Of a stretch of 47,715 nt of DNA, positions 7,332-15,597 are shown piece after piece. The DNA lies in assembly GCA_947627275.1 (NCBI GenBank), contig CANQVK010000020.1, forward strand, positions 1 through 47,715, read 5' to 3'. The notes beneath the pieces were generated by a model. It was not told the DNA's origin and did not search any database. It worked only from the letters and a program-made list of their open reading frames with translations. The stretch is from an uncultured Ruminococcus sp. Lineage in GTDB: Bacteria > Bacillota > Clostridia > Oscillospirales > Ruminococcaceae. The position numbers and the translations under genes were made by a program. The first letter of the stretch is position 1; the number at the start of each line of letters is the position of its first letter.

Positions 7332-8756
7332 ATGGGAGGTTTTTTTGGCGCAGCCACTAAAAATGACTGTATTACCGACGTTTTCTTCGGCACGGATTAT
7401 CACTCCCACCTCGGCACAAGACGCGGCGGAATGACTTCTTATTCCGAGGACTGCGGATTTCAGAGAAGTATCCACAGTATTGAAAATTCCCCGTTCAGAA
7501 CGAAGTTCGAGAACGATGTCGTAAATATGAGGGGCAAGCTTTGCATCGGCTGTATCAGCGATACAGACCCCCAGCCTATCATGGTTCGCTCGAAGCTCGG
7601 TCTTTATGCCGTCTGCTCTGTCGGCATCATAAGAAATGCCGACGCTCTTGTTGAAGAACTTTTGCAGAACGGCTGTGCGAACTTTGAGACTATGAGCAGC
7701 GGAAATATCAACTCGGGCGACCTTATCGGGGCGCTTATTGCCCAGAAGGAAAATTTTGTCGAGGGTATCCGATATGCTCAGAGCAAAATAGAGGGTACGA
7801 TGTCCCTTATCATACTTACAAAGGACAGCATTATTGCCGCCCGCGATCAGTTCGGCAGACTGCCGATAATAATAGGAAAGAGATGGGACGGCTACTGTCT
7901 TTCCACCGAATCCTTTGCGTTCCAGAAGCTCGGCTACGAGACTTTCAAGGAGCTTAAAGCCGGCGAGATAATAAGAATGACTTCGGACGGCGTGGAAGTC
8001 CTTGCAGAGGGCGATCCCTCAAAAATGAAGATATGCACGTTTCTTTGGACGTACTACGGCTATCCTACCGCCTGCTACGAGGGCGTGAACGTCGAGGTAA
8101 TGCGTACTCGAAACGGCGAAATAATGGCAGAAAACGACATTGCCGCAGGTAAGCTCCCCGATGTTGACTACGTATGCGGCGTTCCCGATTCGGGTACTCC
8201 CCACGCTATAGGCTACGCGAACAGGAGCGGTATTCCCTTTGCACGTCCTTTCATAAAGTATACCCCTACATGGCCAAGAAGCTTTATGCCGGCTAATCAG
8301 AGCATGAGAAACGTAGTCGCTAAAATGAAGCTTATCCCCGTCCATGAGCTTATCGAGGGCAAAAGGCTGCTTTTTGTAGATGACAGCATCGTGCGTGGAA
8401 CTCAGATGCGTGAAACGGTGGAGTTCCTCTATGAAAACGGCGCAAAGGAGGTTCATATGCGTTCCGCCTGTCCGCCTATCATGTACGGCTGCAAGTATCT
8501 CAATTTCTCGAGAAGCCATTCGGAGCTTGAGCTTATCGCACGTCAGATAATTGATGAGTTCGAGGGCGAGGAGGGCGTAAAATATCTTGCTGAGTACAGC
8601 GATTCAAGTACCGAGCGAGGAAAGAAAATGCGTGACGAGATATGCAGACGTCTGAAGCTTACATCGCTTGAATTTCAGTCGCTCCCCGGCAAGGTAAAAG
8701 CGGTAGGACTCCCTGAGTGCAATCTTTGTACATACTGCTGGAGCGGACAAGAATAG
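7332..8756 (+). CDS. purF: Amidophosphoribosyltransferase-like protein without the N-terminal catalytic Cys
   Basis: This 474-residue two-domain protein has an N-terminal Ntn glutaminase-like domain (LGTRRGGM, CISDTDPQP, NSGDLIGALI) and a C-terminal phosphoribosyltransferase domain with the PRPP loop LLFVDDSIVRGTQ and PDSGTPHAIGYA. Canonical PurF matures to expose Cys1 as glutaminase nucleophile. Here the protein starts MGGFFGAATKNDC, with Gly where that Cys should be; the nearest Cys is residue 13. I believe clostridial relatives share this N-terminus (from memory). The C-terminus carries CNLCTYC, a possible metal or [4Fe-4S] site. Its place between purC and purM supports a first-step purine role, perhaps using ammonia or a partner glutaminase. 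Confidence 0.88.
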   Translation: MGGFFGAATKNDCITDVFFGTDYHSHLGTRRGGMTSYSEDCGFQRSIHSIENSPFRTKFENDVVNMRGKLCIGCISDTDPQPIMVRSKLGLYAVCSVGIIRNADALVEELLQNGCANFETMSSGNINSGDLIGALIAQKENFVEGIRYAQSKIEGTMSLIILTKDSIIAARDQFGRLPIIIGKRWDGYCLSTESFAFQKLGYETFKELKAGEIIRMTSDGVEVLAEGDPSKMKICTFLWTYYGYPTACYEGVNVEVMRTRNGEIMAENDIAAGKLPDVDYVCGVPDSGTPHAIGYANRSGIPFARPFIKYTPTWPRSFMPANQSMRNVVAKMKLIPVHELIEGKRLLFVDDSIVRGTQMRETVEFLYENGAKEVHMRSACPPIMYGCKYLNFSRSHSELELIARQIIDEFEGEEGVKYLAEYSDSSTERGKKMRDEICRRLKLTSLEFQSLPGKVKAVGLPECNLCTYCWSGQE

Positions 8757-8780
8757 TTTTTAACCGAAAAGGAGTTTTTT

Positions 8781-9818
8781 ATGAACAACAGTTTTTCCGA
8801 AAGCTATAAAAAGGCTGGAGTTGACGTTACTGCCGGCTACAGAGCTGTGGAGCTTATGAAGCGGCACATCGCAAGGACTACTCTCCCCGGCTGTATATCG
8901 GGTATCGGCGGTTTCGGCGGTCTTTTTGAGCTTGACATGACAGGTATCTCGAAGCCCGTACTTGTTTCGGGTACGGACGGCGTAGGTACTAAGATAAAAA
9001 TTGCGTTCATTATGGACAAGCACGATACGGTCGGTATCGACTGCGTGGCTATGTGCGTGAACGACATTATCTGCTGCGGCGCAAAGCCTCAGTTCTTCCT
9101 TGATTACATTGCGTGCGGAAAGAATATTCCCGAAAAAATAGCGCAGATAGTTTCAGGCGTTGCCGAGGGCTGCGTTCAGGCTGGCTGTGCTCTTATCGGC
9201 GGCGAAACAGCCGAGCATCCCGGTCTTATGCCCGAGGACGAATACGATCTAGCCGGATTTTCTGTGGGCGTTGTCGATAAGGATAAGATATTGCAGCCCG
9301 ATACTCAGAAGGCAGGGGACGTTCTTATTGCCATAAAGTCAAGCGGCGTTCACTCAAACGGCTTCTCTCTTGTTAGACGTGTGTTTGACGTAAACGAGCA
9401 GAAGCTCAATATGCACTTTGACGACCTCGGCGCAACTCTCGGCGAAACTCTGCTTACGCCTACCCGTATTTATGTTAAGGCTGTTATGAGTCTGCTTGAC
9501 GCTGTTAAGGTGAAGTCAATATCTCATATCACAGGCGGCGGCTTCTATGAAAATATTCCCCGTTCGCTTCCGAAGAACCTTTCCGCAAAGATCGAGAGAA
9601 ATTCCGTTCAGATCCTTCCGATCTTCGACCTTATCGCAAGAAGCGGAAATATTCCCGAGCGTGATATGTTCAACACATTCAACATGGGAGTGGGCATGAT
9701 AGTTTCCGTTGACAAAAACGATGCGGATAAGGCGATAGCCGCTGTCAAGGCGGCAGGAGAGGACGCTTACGTTCTCGGAGAGCTTGTTGAATCTGATGAA
9801 GGCGTTATCATCTGCTGA
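8781..9818 (+). CDS. purM: Phosphoribosylformylglycinamidine cyclo-ligase (AIR synthetase)
   Basis: A 345-residue ATP-dependent enzyme closing the imidazole ring (FGAM to AIR). It shows the PurM signatures [44 protein letters not shown] and [19 protein letters not shown] precedes the start by nine bases. The next gene starts on the last base of its stop codon. PurL/PurQ, which make its substrate, are not in the window. Confidence 0.97.
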   Translation: MNNSFSESYKKAGVDVTAGYRAVELMKRHIARTTLPGCISGIGGFGGLFELDMTGISKPVLVSGTDGVGTKIKIAFIMDKHDTVGIDCVAMCVNDIICCGAKPQFFLDYIACGKNIPEKIAQIVSGVAEGCVQAGCALIGGETAEHPGLMPEDEYDLAGFSVGVVDKDKILQPDTQKAGDVLIAIKSSGVHSNGFSLVRRVFDVNEQKLNMHFDDLGATLGETLLTPTRIYVKAVMSLLDAVKVKSISHITGGGFYENIPRSLPKNLSAKIERNSVQILPIFDLIARSGNIPERDMFNTFNMGVGMIVSVDKNDADKAIAAVKAAGEDAYVLGELVESDEGVIIC

Positions 9819-10287
9819 TGAATATTATAACGATCTCAGGCATTATTTCGGTTCTTCTGGGAATCATACTGGGCTTTATAGCTGTACGGCAATGCAGGTC
9901 GCGTATCGGCAATGAGGAGAATTTTATATCTGCCGAAGCTGAAATTATCCGCATGGATTCACGCAAGTCCATCGTGCTTATAAATTGGATACCTATTATT
10001 GCCAAAGAGTATCGTCCCGTTATATGCTACCGCACCGAAAACGGCGAAAGTATCACATCCGCACAGATGCCTTTTCCTTGAAGGCGTCTGCGGAATGTGC
10101 GGAGCTTTACAGAATGTATGAATGCAGAACGCCCATAACCATAAGATATAATCCGCATAAACCCTCGGAATATTGTTATAACTCCAAAAAGGCGTTTCAT
10201 ATCAGAGAAACTGTATATAAATTTGTAGTTTCTGCGATCCTTATCGGCGGCGGAGCTTGTCTGATAAGGGGCGGTATGATTTTCTGA
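9818..10287 (+). pseudogene. Frameshifted DUF3592-like small membrane protein
   Basis: Two reading frames form one protein. Frame one (9818-10081) gives an N-terminal membrane segment and RPVICYRTENGESITS, ending at a TGA. The frame one base earlier continues KASAECAELYRMYECRT, then ITIRYNPHKPSEY, with a C-terminal membrane segment, to 10287. The break lies at CCTTTTCCTTGA (about 10067-10078); adding one T to the run restores a single 156-residue frame. The layout (membrane segment, beta-rich middle with a NPHKP turn, membrane segment) matches the intact DUF3592 gene at 11771. It could be a true mutation, a sequencing error, or less likely slippage on TTTT. Confidence 0.65.
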
Positions 10288-10393
10288 GGTTTTTCCATTT
10301 ACAAAATCGAGTATTTGATCTGCTTATTAAGGGGTAAGGCAGACCGTCGCTCTCTGTTATCTGTATCTTGTCAAATGAAAGGAATTATTGGAG

Positions 10394-10801
10394 ATGAAAA
10401 TAGCTTTTAAAGTTTTCAGCGTTTTGCTGATAATCTGGTCGGCGGTTGAGATCATCGTCGGCGCACTTCTTATCTTTGCCACCGATAAGCTCTTTGAGCT
10501 TGCAGGCGAAGCGGGTATTGCCGTAGGCTCGCTCGGAGCTGCCGGTATGCTTATTTCCGTGGTCGGCGTGATTGTCGTCGTAATAGCGGCTTTAATGCTT
10601 TTTACGGGAATCAACGGTCTGCGAGGACGCATGGAAAAATGCAGGAAATTCGCTTTAGGGTTTCTGATCGTGGCGGCGGTCAACTTTATTCTGGCGATAG
10701 TTCAGGATTCAAACACAGCTTCGGCGTTTTTACAGGTTCTGTTTTTCGGGGTATACTATTTCCTCGCAAAAATGTACATGAAGTACGATGACACGTATTA
10801 A
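10394..10801 (+). CDS. Small four-helix membrane protein
   Basis: A 135-residue, mostly hydrophobic protein with about four membrane segments (roughly 5-27, 45-70, 90-107, 112-130). I do not recognise a family. The start at ATG 10394 fits AAAGGA ten bases upstream; an in-frame TTG at 10388 is too near. The 106 bases before it contain no gene. It sits inside the purine cluster between purM and purN without an obvious metabolic link. Confidence 0.7.
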   Translation: MKIAFKVFSVLLIIWSAVEIIVGALLIFATDKLFELAGEAGIAVGSLGAAGMLISVVGVIVVVIAALMLFTGINGLRGRMEKCRKFALGFLIVAAVNFILAIVQDSNTASAFLQVLFFGVYYFLAKMYMKYDDTY

Positions 10802-10878
10802 TTTAAGATAACCACATACACCCCTATACAGATGACAGAGACAGGCGGTCTGCTATAGTCTCATTGAGTTAAAATATT

Positions 10879-11760
10879 ATGATGTTAAAAAGATTTTTTG
10901 CGGCGGCATTTTCAGTTCTTTTATGTTCGTGTGCCGTGACTGCTTCTGCGGACGAAAAAATACCCCTTGATGTGAACGGCGACAAGATAGTTGACGTTTT
11001 CGACCTTGTTAGCGCAAGACGCGAGGGACAGTCCGCCGAAGAACTTCAAACGCTGAGCCGATTCCTTCTTTGTGGCGAGTATGACGGAGAAAAGGGTAAC
11101 GGCGGTTACGACAGCGAATATACAATTGATGAAAGCTGCATACTCGAGCCTAAAGGAACTGTCCACACAGGCGACGGAACGTTTTACGGCGGCGGATATG
11201 TCGGCGGCTGCGCGATGCTTGATCCGGTTTCCGAGGATTACTGGATAGTTGCCATGAATCTTGCGGACTACAATGACGCACAGCTTGCAGGGGCGTATCT
11301 GGAGGTCACGGGGGAGCTGGGTACTATAAACATGCTTGTTACCGACCTTCTCCCCGAGGGCAAAAAAGGCGATCTCGATCTGTACGTTGACGCTTTTCCG
11401 CTGATAGCCCCTGCCGAAAAAGGGCGCGTACCTGTCTCATGGAAGATAGTTCCCCTTGACACGGCGGAAAATGCTCCCGTATGCTACAAATACAAAGAGG
11501 GTACTACGGAATACTGGTGCGGCGTGCAGGTGCGCAACCACCGCTACCCTATAACAAAGCTTGAATATCTTGACGAAAACGGCGAATTTATTGAGGTAAA
11601 ACGCCGTCCCTACAATTATTTCGAGTCGATGGATATGGGAAAGGGACCTTTCACGTTCCGTATTACCGATATTTACGGACAGGTCGTTATTGACGAGAAT
11701 ATTCCGCTTTCAACCGATGATACGGAGATAATTCCCGGGCATGTTCAATTCCCGAAGTAA
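10879..11760 (+). CDS. Secreted protein with a dockerin-like calcium repeat
   Basis: This 293-residue protein has a signal peptide (MMLKRFFAAAFSVLLCSC, then cleavage near TASA or lipid attachment at C18). A single dockerin-type calcium loop follows: DVNGDKIVDVFDLVSARR (residues 31-48). The remaining ~240 residues are beta-rich with no motif I recognise. Normal type I dockerins have two such loops and usually sit C-terminally, so this one is atypical. It ends ten bases before the DUF3592 gene. It probably acts at the cell surface; the function is unknown. Confidence 0.7.
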   Translation: MMLKRFFAAAFSVLLCSCAVTASADEKIPLDVNGDKIVDVFDLVSARREGQSAEELQTLSRFLLCGEYDGEKGNGGYDSEYTIDESCILEPKGTVHTGDGTFYGGGYVGGCAMLDPVSEDYWIVAMNLADYNDAQLAGAYLEVTGELGTINMLVTDLLPEGKKGDLDLYVDAFPLIAPAEKGRVPVSWKIVPLDTAENAPVCYKYKEGTTEYWCGVQVRNHRYPITKLEYLDENGEFIEVKRRPYNYFESMDMGKGPFTFRITDIYGQVVIDENIPLSTDDTEIIPGHVQFPK

Positions 11761-11770
11761 AGGAGCCGCT

Positions 11771-12241
11771 ATGAAAGTTGAAAAAGCCGACTATGTATGG
11801 GCTGCGCTGTCGTTTATAACTGTGGGAGTTTCCTTTCACTTCGGGTATCTTCTTTACGGTCTTTTGGCTATATACGGATTTATGGTACTGCTGTTCCTGT
11901 ATCATGTCTTTAAGGTGAAAAAGCAGATCTCGGGAACTGAGGCGGCGTTCGGAAAAATTACCGAATACCGTACAAAAAAGGGATCCCGTACTTATTATTA
12001 CCCTGTTGTTGAATTTGAAACAGCCGACGGCAGATCGGTAAGTTCTGTTTACACTTATCCTGATAAGGAGCAGAAATACGAAATAGGCGATGAGGAGCTT
12101 ATCCGATATGACCCCGACGACCCTATCTTTTTCTATTTTGCCAATCGTGAAAACGAGCTTACGGATAATTATTACCGGTATATACTTTTTGGCGGAATAC
12201 CTGCGATTATCGTGCTTATTCTGATTTTTGCGATGAGATAA
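11771..12241 (+). CDS. DUF3592-like membrane protein
   Basis: A 157-residue protein with two N-terminal membrane segments (about 10-45), a soluble beta-rich middle (TEYRTKKGSRTYYYPVVEFE, then IRYDPDDPIFFY) and one C-terminal membrane segment. This is the DUF3592 layout and parallels the broken gene at 9818. The start is ATG 11771 with AAAGGAG eight bases upstream; an upstream in-frame ATG at 11741 lies within the previous gene. The function is unknown. Confidence 0.75.
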   Translation: MKVEKADYVWAALSFITVGVSFHFGYLLYGLLAIYGFMVLLFLYHVFKVKKQISGTEAAFGKITEYRTKKGSRTYYYPVVEFETADGRSVSSVYTYPDKEQKYEIGDEELIRYDPDDPIFFYFANRENELTDNYYRYILFGGIPAIIVLILIFAMR

Positions 12242-12320
12242 CAGGTTTGATGTCGGCTGTAAATTCACATAAAAATTAGACCTCCTCGGGAACTGGGAAG
12301 TGCTGTATGGCGCAGGATCT

Positions 12321-12396
12321 TTTGCGTTCGGCAAAGTCAGGTTTCCGCAGGAATACTGTATGTATTGCAAGGAAACCTGACAAAGGCGAACACAAA
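12321..12396 (+). other. Long hairpin in the leader of purN
   Basis: Arms of 26 bases (12321-12346 and 12371-12396) are complementary except for a short internal bulge. The inner 11 bases GTCAGGTTTCC/GGAAACCTGAC are perfect and the outer TTTGCGTTCG pairs with CGAACACAAA with one wobble. The loop is 24 bases. It lies in the 216-base gap before purN, 61 bases ahead of the start. It could be an attenuator, a processing site or a repeat insertion; it does not fit the purine riboswitch I know. Confidence 0.55.
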
Positions 12397-12457
12397 AAAG
12401 ACAAGTCAGACAGCGATTTCCGGTTTTCGAGGGGGTCTGCTAAGGAGCTGAAAAACT

Positions 12458-13084
12458 TTGAAAAACATAGTTGTTCTTGTATCGGGCGGCGGCACAAATT
12501 TGCAGGCTCTTATAGACGCCGAAAGATCGGGGAATATTATCGGCGGCAAAATAACCTGCGTAATATCCTCGAACCCCAACGCCTACGCTCTTGAAAGAGC
12601 GAAAAACAACAATATACCCACAAGGATAATTCCACGAAAGAATTATTCCGATCCTAAAGCCTACAGTATGGCTGTCCTTGCGGCTCTCGATGAGGAGCAT
12701 ACGGACCTTGTCGTACTTGCAGGCTTTATGACTATTCTCGACGAATGCGTTACAAGTAAATACGCATATAAAATTATTAACGTTCACCCTGCTCTTATCC
12801 CGTCTTTCTGCGGGGAGGGCTATTACGGACTTAAAGTCCACGAGGCGGCTCTTGCCTACGGCGTTAAAGTCAGCGGCGCTACTATTCACTTCGTCAACGA
12901 AAAGGCGGACGCAGGAGCTATTATCCTGCAAGGCGTTGTCAATGTGGAGAACGGCGATACTCCCGAAGTTCTTCAAAGACGTATCATGGAAAACGTTGAA
13001 TGGAAACTTCTGCCGAAAGCCGTATCTCTTTTCTGTCAGGACAGAATTGAAATAGTCGGCGGAAAGGCTTATGTAAAACAATGA
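12458..13084 (+). CDS. purN: Phosphoribosylglycinamide formyltransferase
   Basis: A 208-residue folate-dependent GAR transformylase. Visible motifs are VLVSGGGTNLQALID (residues 5-19), SNPNAYALERA, VLAGFMTIL, the catalytic NVHPALIPSF (Asn/His pair), and GATIHFVNEKADAG with the catalytic Asp. The start codon is TTG, with AAGGAG ten bases upstream; no ATG or GTG fits. The stop overlaps the next start as ATGA. Confidence 0.96.
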   Translation: MKNIVVLVSGGGTNLQALIDAERSGNIIGGKITCVISSNPNAYALERAKNNNIPTRIIPRKNYSDPKAYSMAVLAALDEEHTDLVVLAGFMTILDECVTSKYAYKIINVHPALIPSFCGEGYYGLKVHEAALAYGVKVSGATIHFVNEKADAGAIILQGVVNVENGDTPEVLQRRIMENVEWKLLPKAVSLFCQDRIEIVGGKAYVKQ

Positions 13085-13572
13085 TTACAGATATTTTTGA
13101 CAATTCATACGGTTTTGAGGGGAAGTTTTATTCCGAAATTTTTAAAACCGATATGATGATAATGATAGATTATAAAATATGTCTTGACTACGTTCAGCAA
13201 TGCGTGAATGAGTTCAACTCTCTCGACAATGAACTTGTTGAAACTATTTGCAGAGCTGCAAAAGCTTACTGTCTGGACTTTCTGGAAGAAGCAGGCGGTG
13301 ATGTTTACGGAAAAATGACAATTTCTGTCACCTCCGAAACTCCTGCACTGGAAATGCTGAAGTGTTTCAAGCCAACTGTACTTATAGTTAAAAAACCAAA
13401 AGATGAAAACAGTATCGGCTATCAGCTTGAATGTTCTTGCGACTGGGAAATAGAACATGGTATGGAAATTGACATACTTGATAACAAAGTCGTGTATCTC
13501 AGTTCATTCAACGGTTATTCACCATGGCGTGAATATAATAAAAGCAAATGGAACTATATAAATCAAATATAA
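13081..13572 (+). CDS. Uncharacterised protein, DUF6985-like (possible immunity protein)
   Basis: A 163-residue soluble, acidic protein coupled to purN through ATGA. The C-terminal half, with CDWEIEHGMEIDILDNKVVY followed by GYSPW, resembles DUF6985-type proteins often found among polymorphic-toxin immunity genes. No toxin is nearby. Together with the Imm51-like gene at 15205 it suggests a small store of orphan immunity genes inside the purine cluster. The family call is tentative. Confidence 0.5.
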   Translation: MITDIFDNSYGFEGKFYSEIFKTDMMIMIDYKICLDYVQQCVNEFNSLDNELVETICRAAKAYCLDFLEEAGGDVYGKMTISVTSETPALEMLKCFKPTVLIVKKPKDENSIGYQLECSCDWEIEHGMEIDILDNKVVYLSSFNGYSPWREYNKSKWNYINQI

Positions 13573-13585
13573 AGGAGATTTTATT

Positions 13586-14299
13586 ATGATTAAACTTGAT
13601 TTGGCTAAGGAATTAAACTCAAACGCATACCCCGGCAGAGGTATAGTTATCGGCAAGTCCGAGTGCGGAAAGTACGCTGTAACAGGCTACTTTATCATGG
13701 GCAGAAGCGAAAACAGCCGCAACCGTGTTTTCGTAGAGGACGGCGGCGGAATCCGCACGCAGGCTTTCGACCCCTCGAAGCTTTCCGACCCGCATCTCAT
13801 CATTTACGCTCCCGTGCGTGTTCTCGGCAACAAGCTCATCGTTACGAACGGCGATCAGACCGATACTATCTACGAACTTATGGACAAGCAGTTCACCTTT
13901 GAGCAGGCTCTGCGCACCCGTGAGTTCGAGGACGACGCTCCCAATTATACCCCCAGAATTTCGGGTATTCTCCGCTTTGAGGAAAACGGCTTCAACTATG
14001 CTATGTCAATTCTGAAATCAGCTAACGGCAACCCTGATTCGTGTCAGCGTCATACTTTCACATATACAGATCCTGTTGCAGGCGAGGGACATTTCATTCA
14101 TACATACATGGGCGACGGCAATCCGCTCCCGAGCTTTGAGGGCGAGCCGAAACTTGTGGGTATTTCGGGAAATATTGACGAATTTACCGATATGCTCTGG
14201 AATAATCTCAACGAGGACAACAAAGTTTCTCTCTTTGTACGCTATGTGAATATTGAGGACGGTTCTGTTGAAACAAGGATCGTAAACAAGAACAATTAA
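13586..14299 (+). CDS. purO: IMP cyclohydrolase, PurO-type
   Basis: This 237-residue protein resembles the archaeal-type IMP cyclohydrolase family (PF07826), which closes the last ring to make IMP. Conserved pieces are NAYPGRGIVIGKS (residues 13-25), YFIMGRSENSRNRVF (31-45), and DPHLIIYAPVRV. It is unrelated to the N-terminal domain of bacterial PurH. The AICAR transformylase at 15598 lacks that domain, so the two genes together replace bifunctional PurH. AAAGGAG lies eight bases upstream. Its stop overlaps the next start (TAATG). Confidence 0.88.
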   Translation: MIKLDLAKELNSNAYPGRGIVIGKSECGKYAVTGYFIMGRSENSRNRVFVEDGGGIRTQAFDPSKLSDPHLIIYAPVRVLGNKLIVTNGDQTDTIYELMDKQFTFEQALRTREFEDDAPNYTPRISGILRFEENGFNYAMSILKSANGNPDSCQRHTFTYTDPVAGEGHFIHTYMGDGNPLPSFEGEPKLVGISGNIDEFTDMLWNNLNEDNKVSLFVRYVNIEDGSVETRIVNKNN

Positions 14300-14715
14300 T
14301 GGCGGACTTTGAAAAAGCGATAATAAAATCCGGAAAAAATATACTTATAACATTGCTGATTTTTTCGCTGTTTGTCATATATGCAGTTGGAAATTTCTTC
14401 ACAGTGATATATTATTGCGGACTATATGACAGGTTCTGGGACTACCTTATTGAAAAATATGGAAGAGACAAAGGACTTGATATATTCTTTTTCTGTGATG
14501 ATGTAGGGTGGATTTTTAACAAAAGTCATCGTAATCAGATTTTTGCAGTAATAGTTATATTGATGATTTTCGCTGATATGTTTTTCGGTATACGCAACGG
14601 CAGAAAGTCAGTTGTAAAATGGGTTGGCTATGGAATAATCACAATAATTATTTTATTTATTGCTTTTGTTGCTTCGCCTGTTTTTATTGAATATATGGAG
14701 TCAGAGTGTGTATAA
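14299..14715 (+). CDS. Small membrane protein, unknown
   Basis: A 138-residue protein with membrane segments at about 14-38, 77-93 and 110-132 and a polar loop between the first two. No family is recognised. It is coupled to the IMP cyclohydrolase gene by TAATG and followed 15 bases later by the HAD gene. It is more AT-rich than the pur genes around it, consistent with inserted cargo. Confidence 0.65.
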   Translation: MADFEKAIIKSGKNILITLLIFSLFVIYAVGNFFTVIYYCGLYDRFWDYLIEKYGRDKGLDIFFFCDDVGWIFNKSHRNQIFAVIVILMIFADMFFGIRNGRKSVVKWVGYGIITIIILFIAFVASPVFIEYMESECV

Positions 14716-14730
14716 AAGGTAATCAGGATC

Positions 14731-15204
14731 ATGATAATTTCTTTTGATTTGGACGAAACGCTTTTTGTGAATCCCGAAAAAGTTTCAACTGAAAAACCGC
14801 TGAAATTCCCGTTTAATAAAATCTACAGGGACAGGCTCAGAAAAGGCACAGTCGAGCTTCTGACATGGATAAATAAATCTGATATAAAGCTGTGGATTTA
14901 TACTACTTCATACCGTTCAGAAAGATATATCCGTAATATTTTCAGGCGCTATGGAATCAAAATAGATTATATCATAAACGGAAAACGTCATGCGGAGGAA
15001 GTACAGGGCAGTAAAAAAGAAATTATGCCGTCCAAATATCCTGCAAAGTACCATATTGATTTGCACGTTGACGACGAAATTTCAGTTTATCAGAACGGTA
15101 TTGCATACGGTTTTCGGGTGTATCTTCTCAAAGAAAACGATACCGAATGGGGTGATGATCTGAAAACGGAAATCAGTCGTATAAGAAATAATGAGGTGAT
15201 ATAA
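14731..15204 (+). CDS. HAD-like hydrolase
   Basis: A 157-residue protein opening with the HAD motif I SFDLDETLF (Asp nucleophile D6, D8). A later IYTTSYRSERYIRN corresponds to motif II (Thr) and HVDDEIS to the acidic motif IV. It is small, with little cap domain, so it could act on phosphoproteins or small phosphates. The stop is directly followed by the next start. Its neighbours suggest accessory cargo rather than purine metabolism. Confidence 0.78.
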   Translation: MIISFDLDETLFVNPEKVSTEKPLKFPFNKIYRDRLRKGTVELLTWINKSDIKLWIYTTSYRSERYIRNIFRRYGIKIDYIINGKRHAEEVQGSKKEIMPSKYPAKYHIDLHVDDEISVYQNGIAYGFRVYLLKENDTEWGDDLKTEISRIRNNEVI

Positions 15205-15564
15205 ATGAAAGATTACGTAAAAATAGGCAAGTTTGACAACTGCTATGATCTTGCGTTTTACATTGAAGAGGACGAAGTTATGGCAATTGGCGAAAAACTT
15301 GAGGAAATCAATGAAAATGCGTACATGAACGGTGAAAACTGGGGAATCCTGCTTGATTTTTATATCGAGAAGAATGCTCCCGAATTGATCGATACGTATG
15401 AGTCTGACCCCGAAGCCGGTATGTATGCGGCGACGTTTGAAAGTTCTCCGGAGGGAGAAAAAGCGGCGCAGGCTATGGCTGATATTATAATTTCACTTGT
15501 TGAGGACGAGAATAAGCTTATTGATTTTGTAAGCGAGTTCGGCGATGAGATAGAGTGGGATTAA
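15205..15564 (+). CDS. Imm51-like immunity protein
   Basis: A 119-residue, strongly acidic, soluble protein. The core NENAYMNGENWGILLDFYIE followed by PELIDTYESDPEAGMYAA matches the Imm51 family of immunity proteins from polymorphic-toxin loci. No toxin with a secretion domain occurs nearby, so it is an orphan, possibly protecting against toxins of competitors. It starts directly after the HAD stop with GAGGTGAT as ribosome binding site. Confidence 0.7.
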   Translation: MKDYVKIGKFDNCYDLAFYIEEDEVMAIGEKLEEINENAYMNGENWGILLDFYIEKNAPELIDTYESDPEAGMYAATFESSPEGEKAAQAMADIIISLVEDENKLIDFVSEFGDEIEWD

Positions 15565-15597
15565 AATAATTAACAATTAAAAGCGGAGGTTTTTATT

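Noticed and set aside
10067..10081. Programmed ribosomal frameshift at CCTTTTCCTTGA
   Set aside because: No X-XXY-YYZ heptamer and no downstream stem are seen; only one tRNA could re-pair. Mutation or sequencing error is simpler.
12242..12457. Purine or PreQ-type riboswitch ahead of purN
   Set aside because: The stem is long and unbranched; the three-way junction and conserved loop bases of purine riboswitches are not present.
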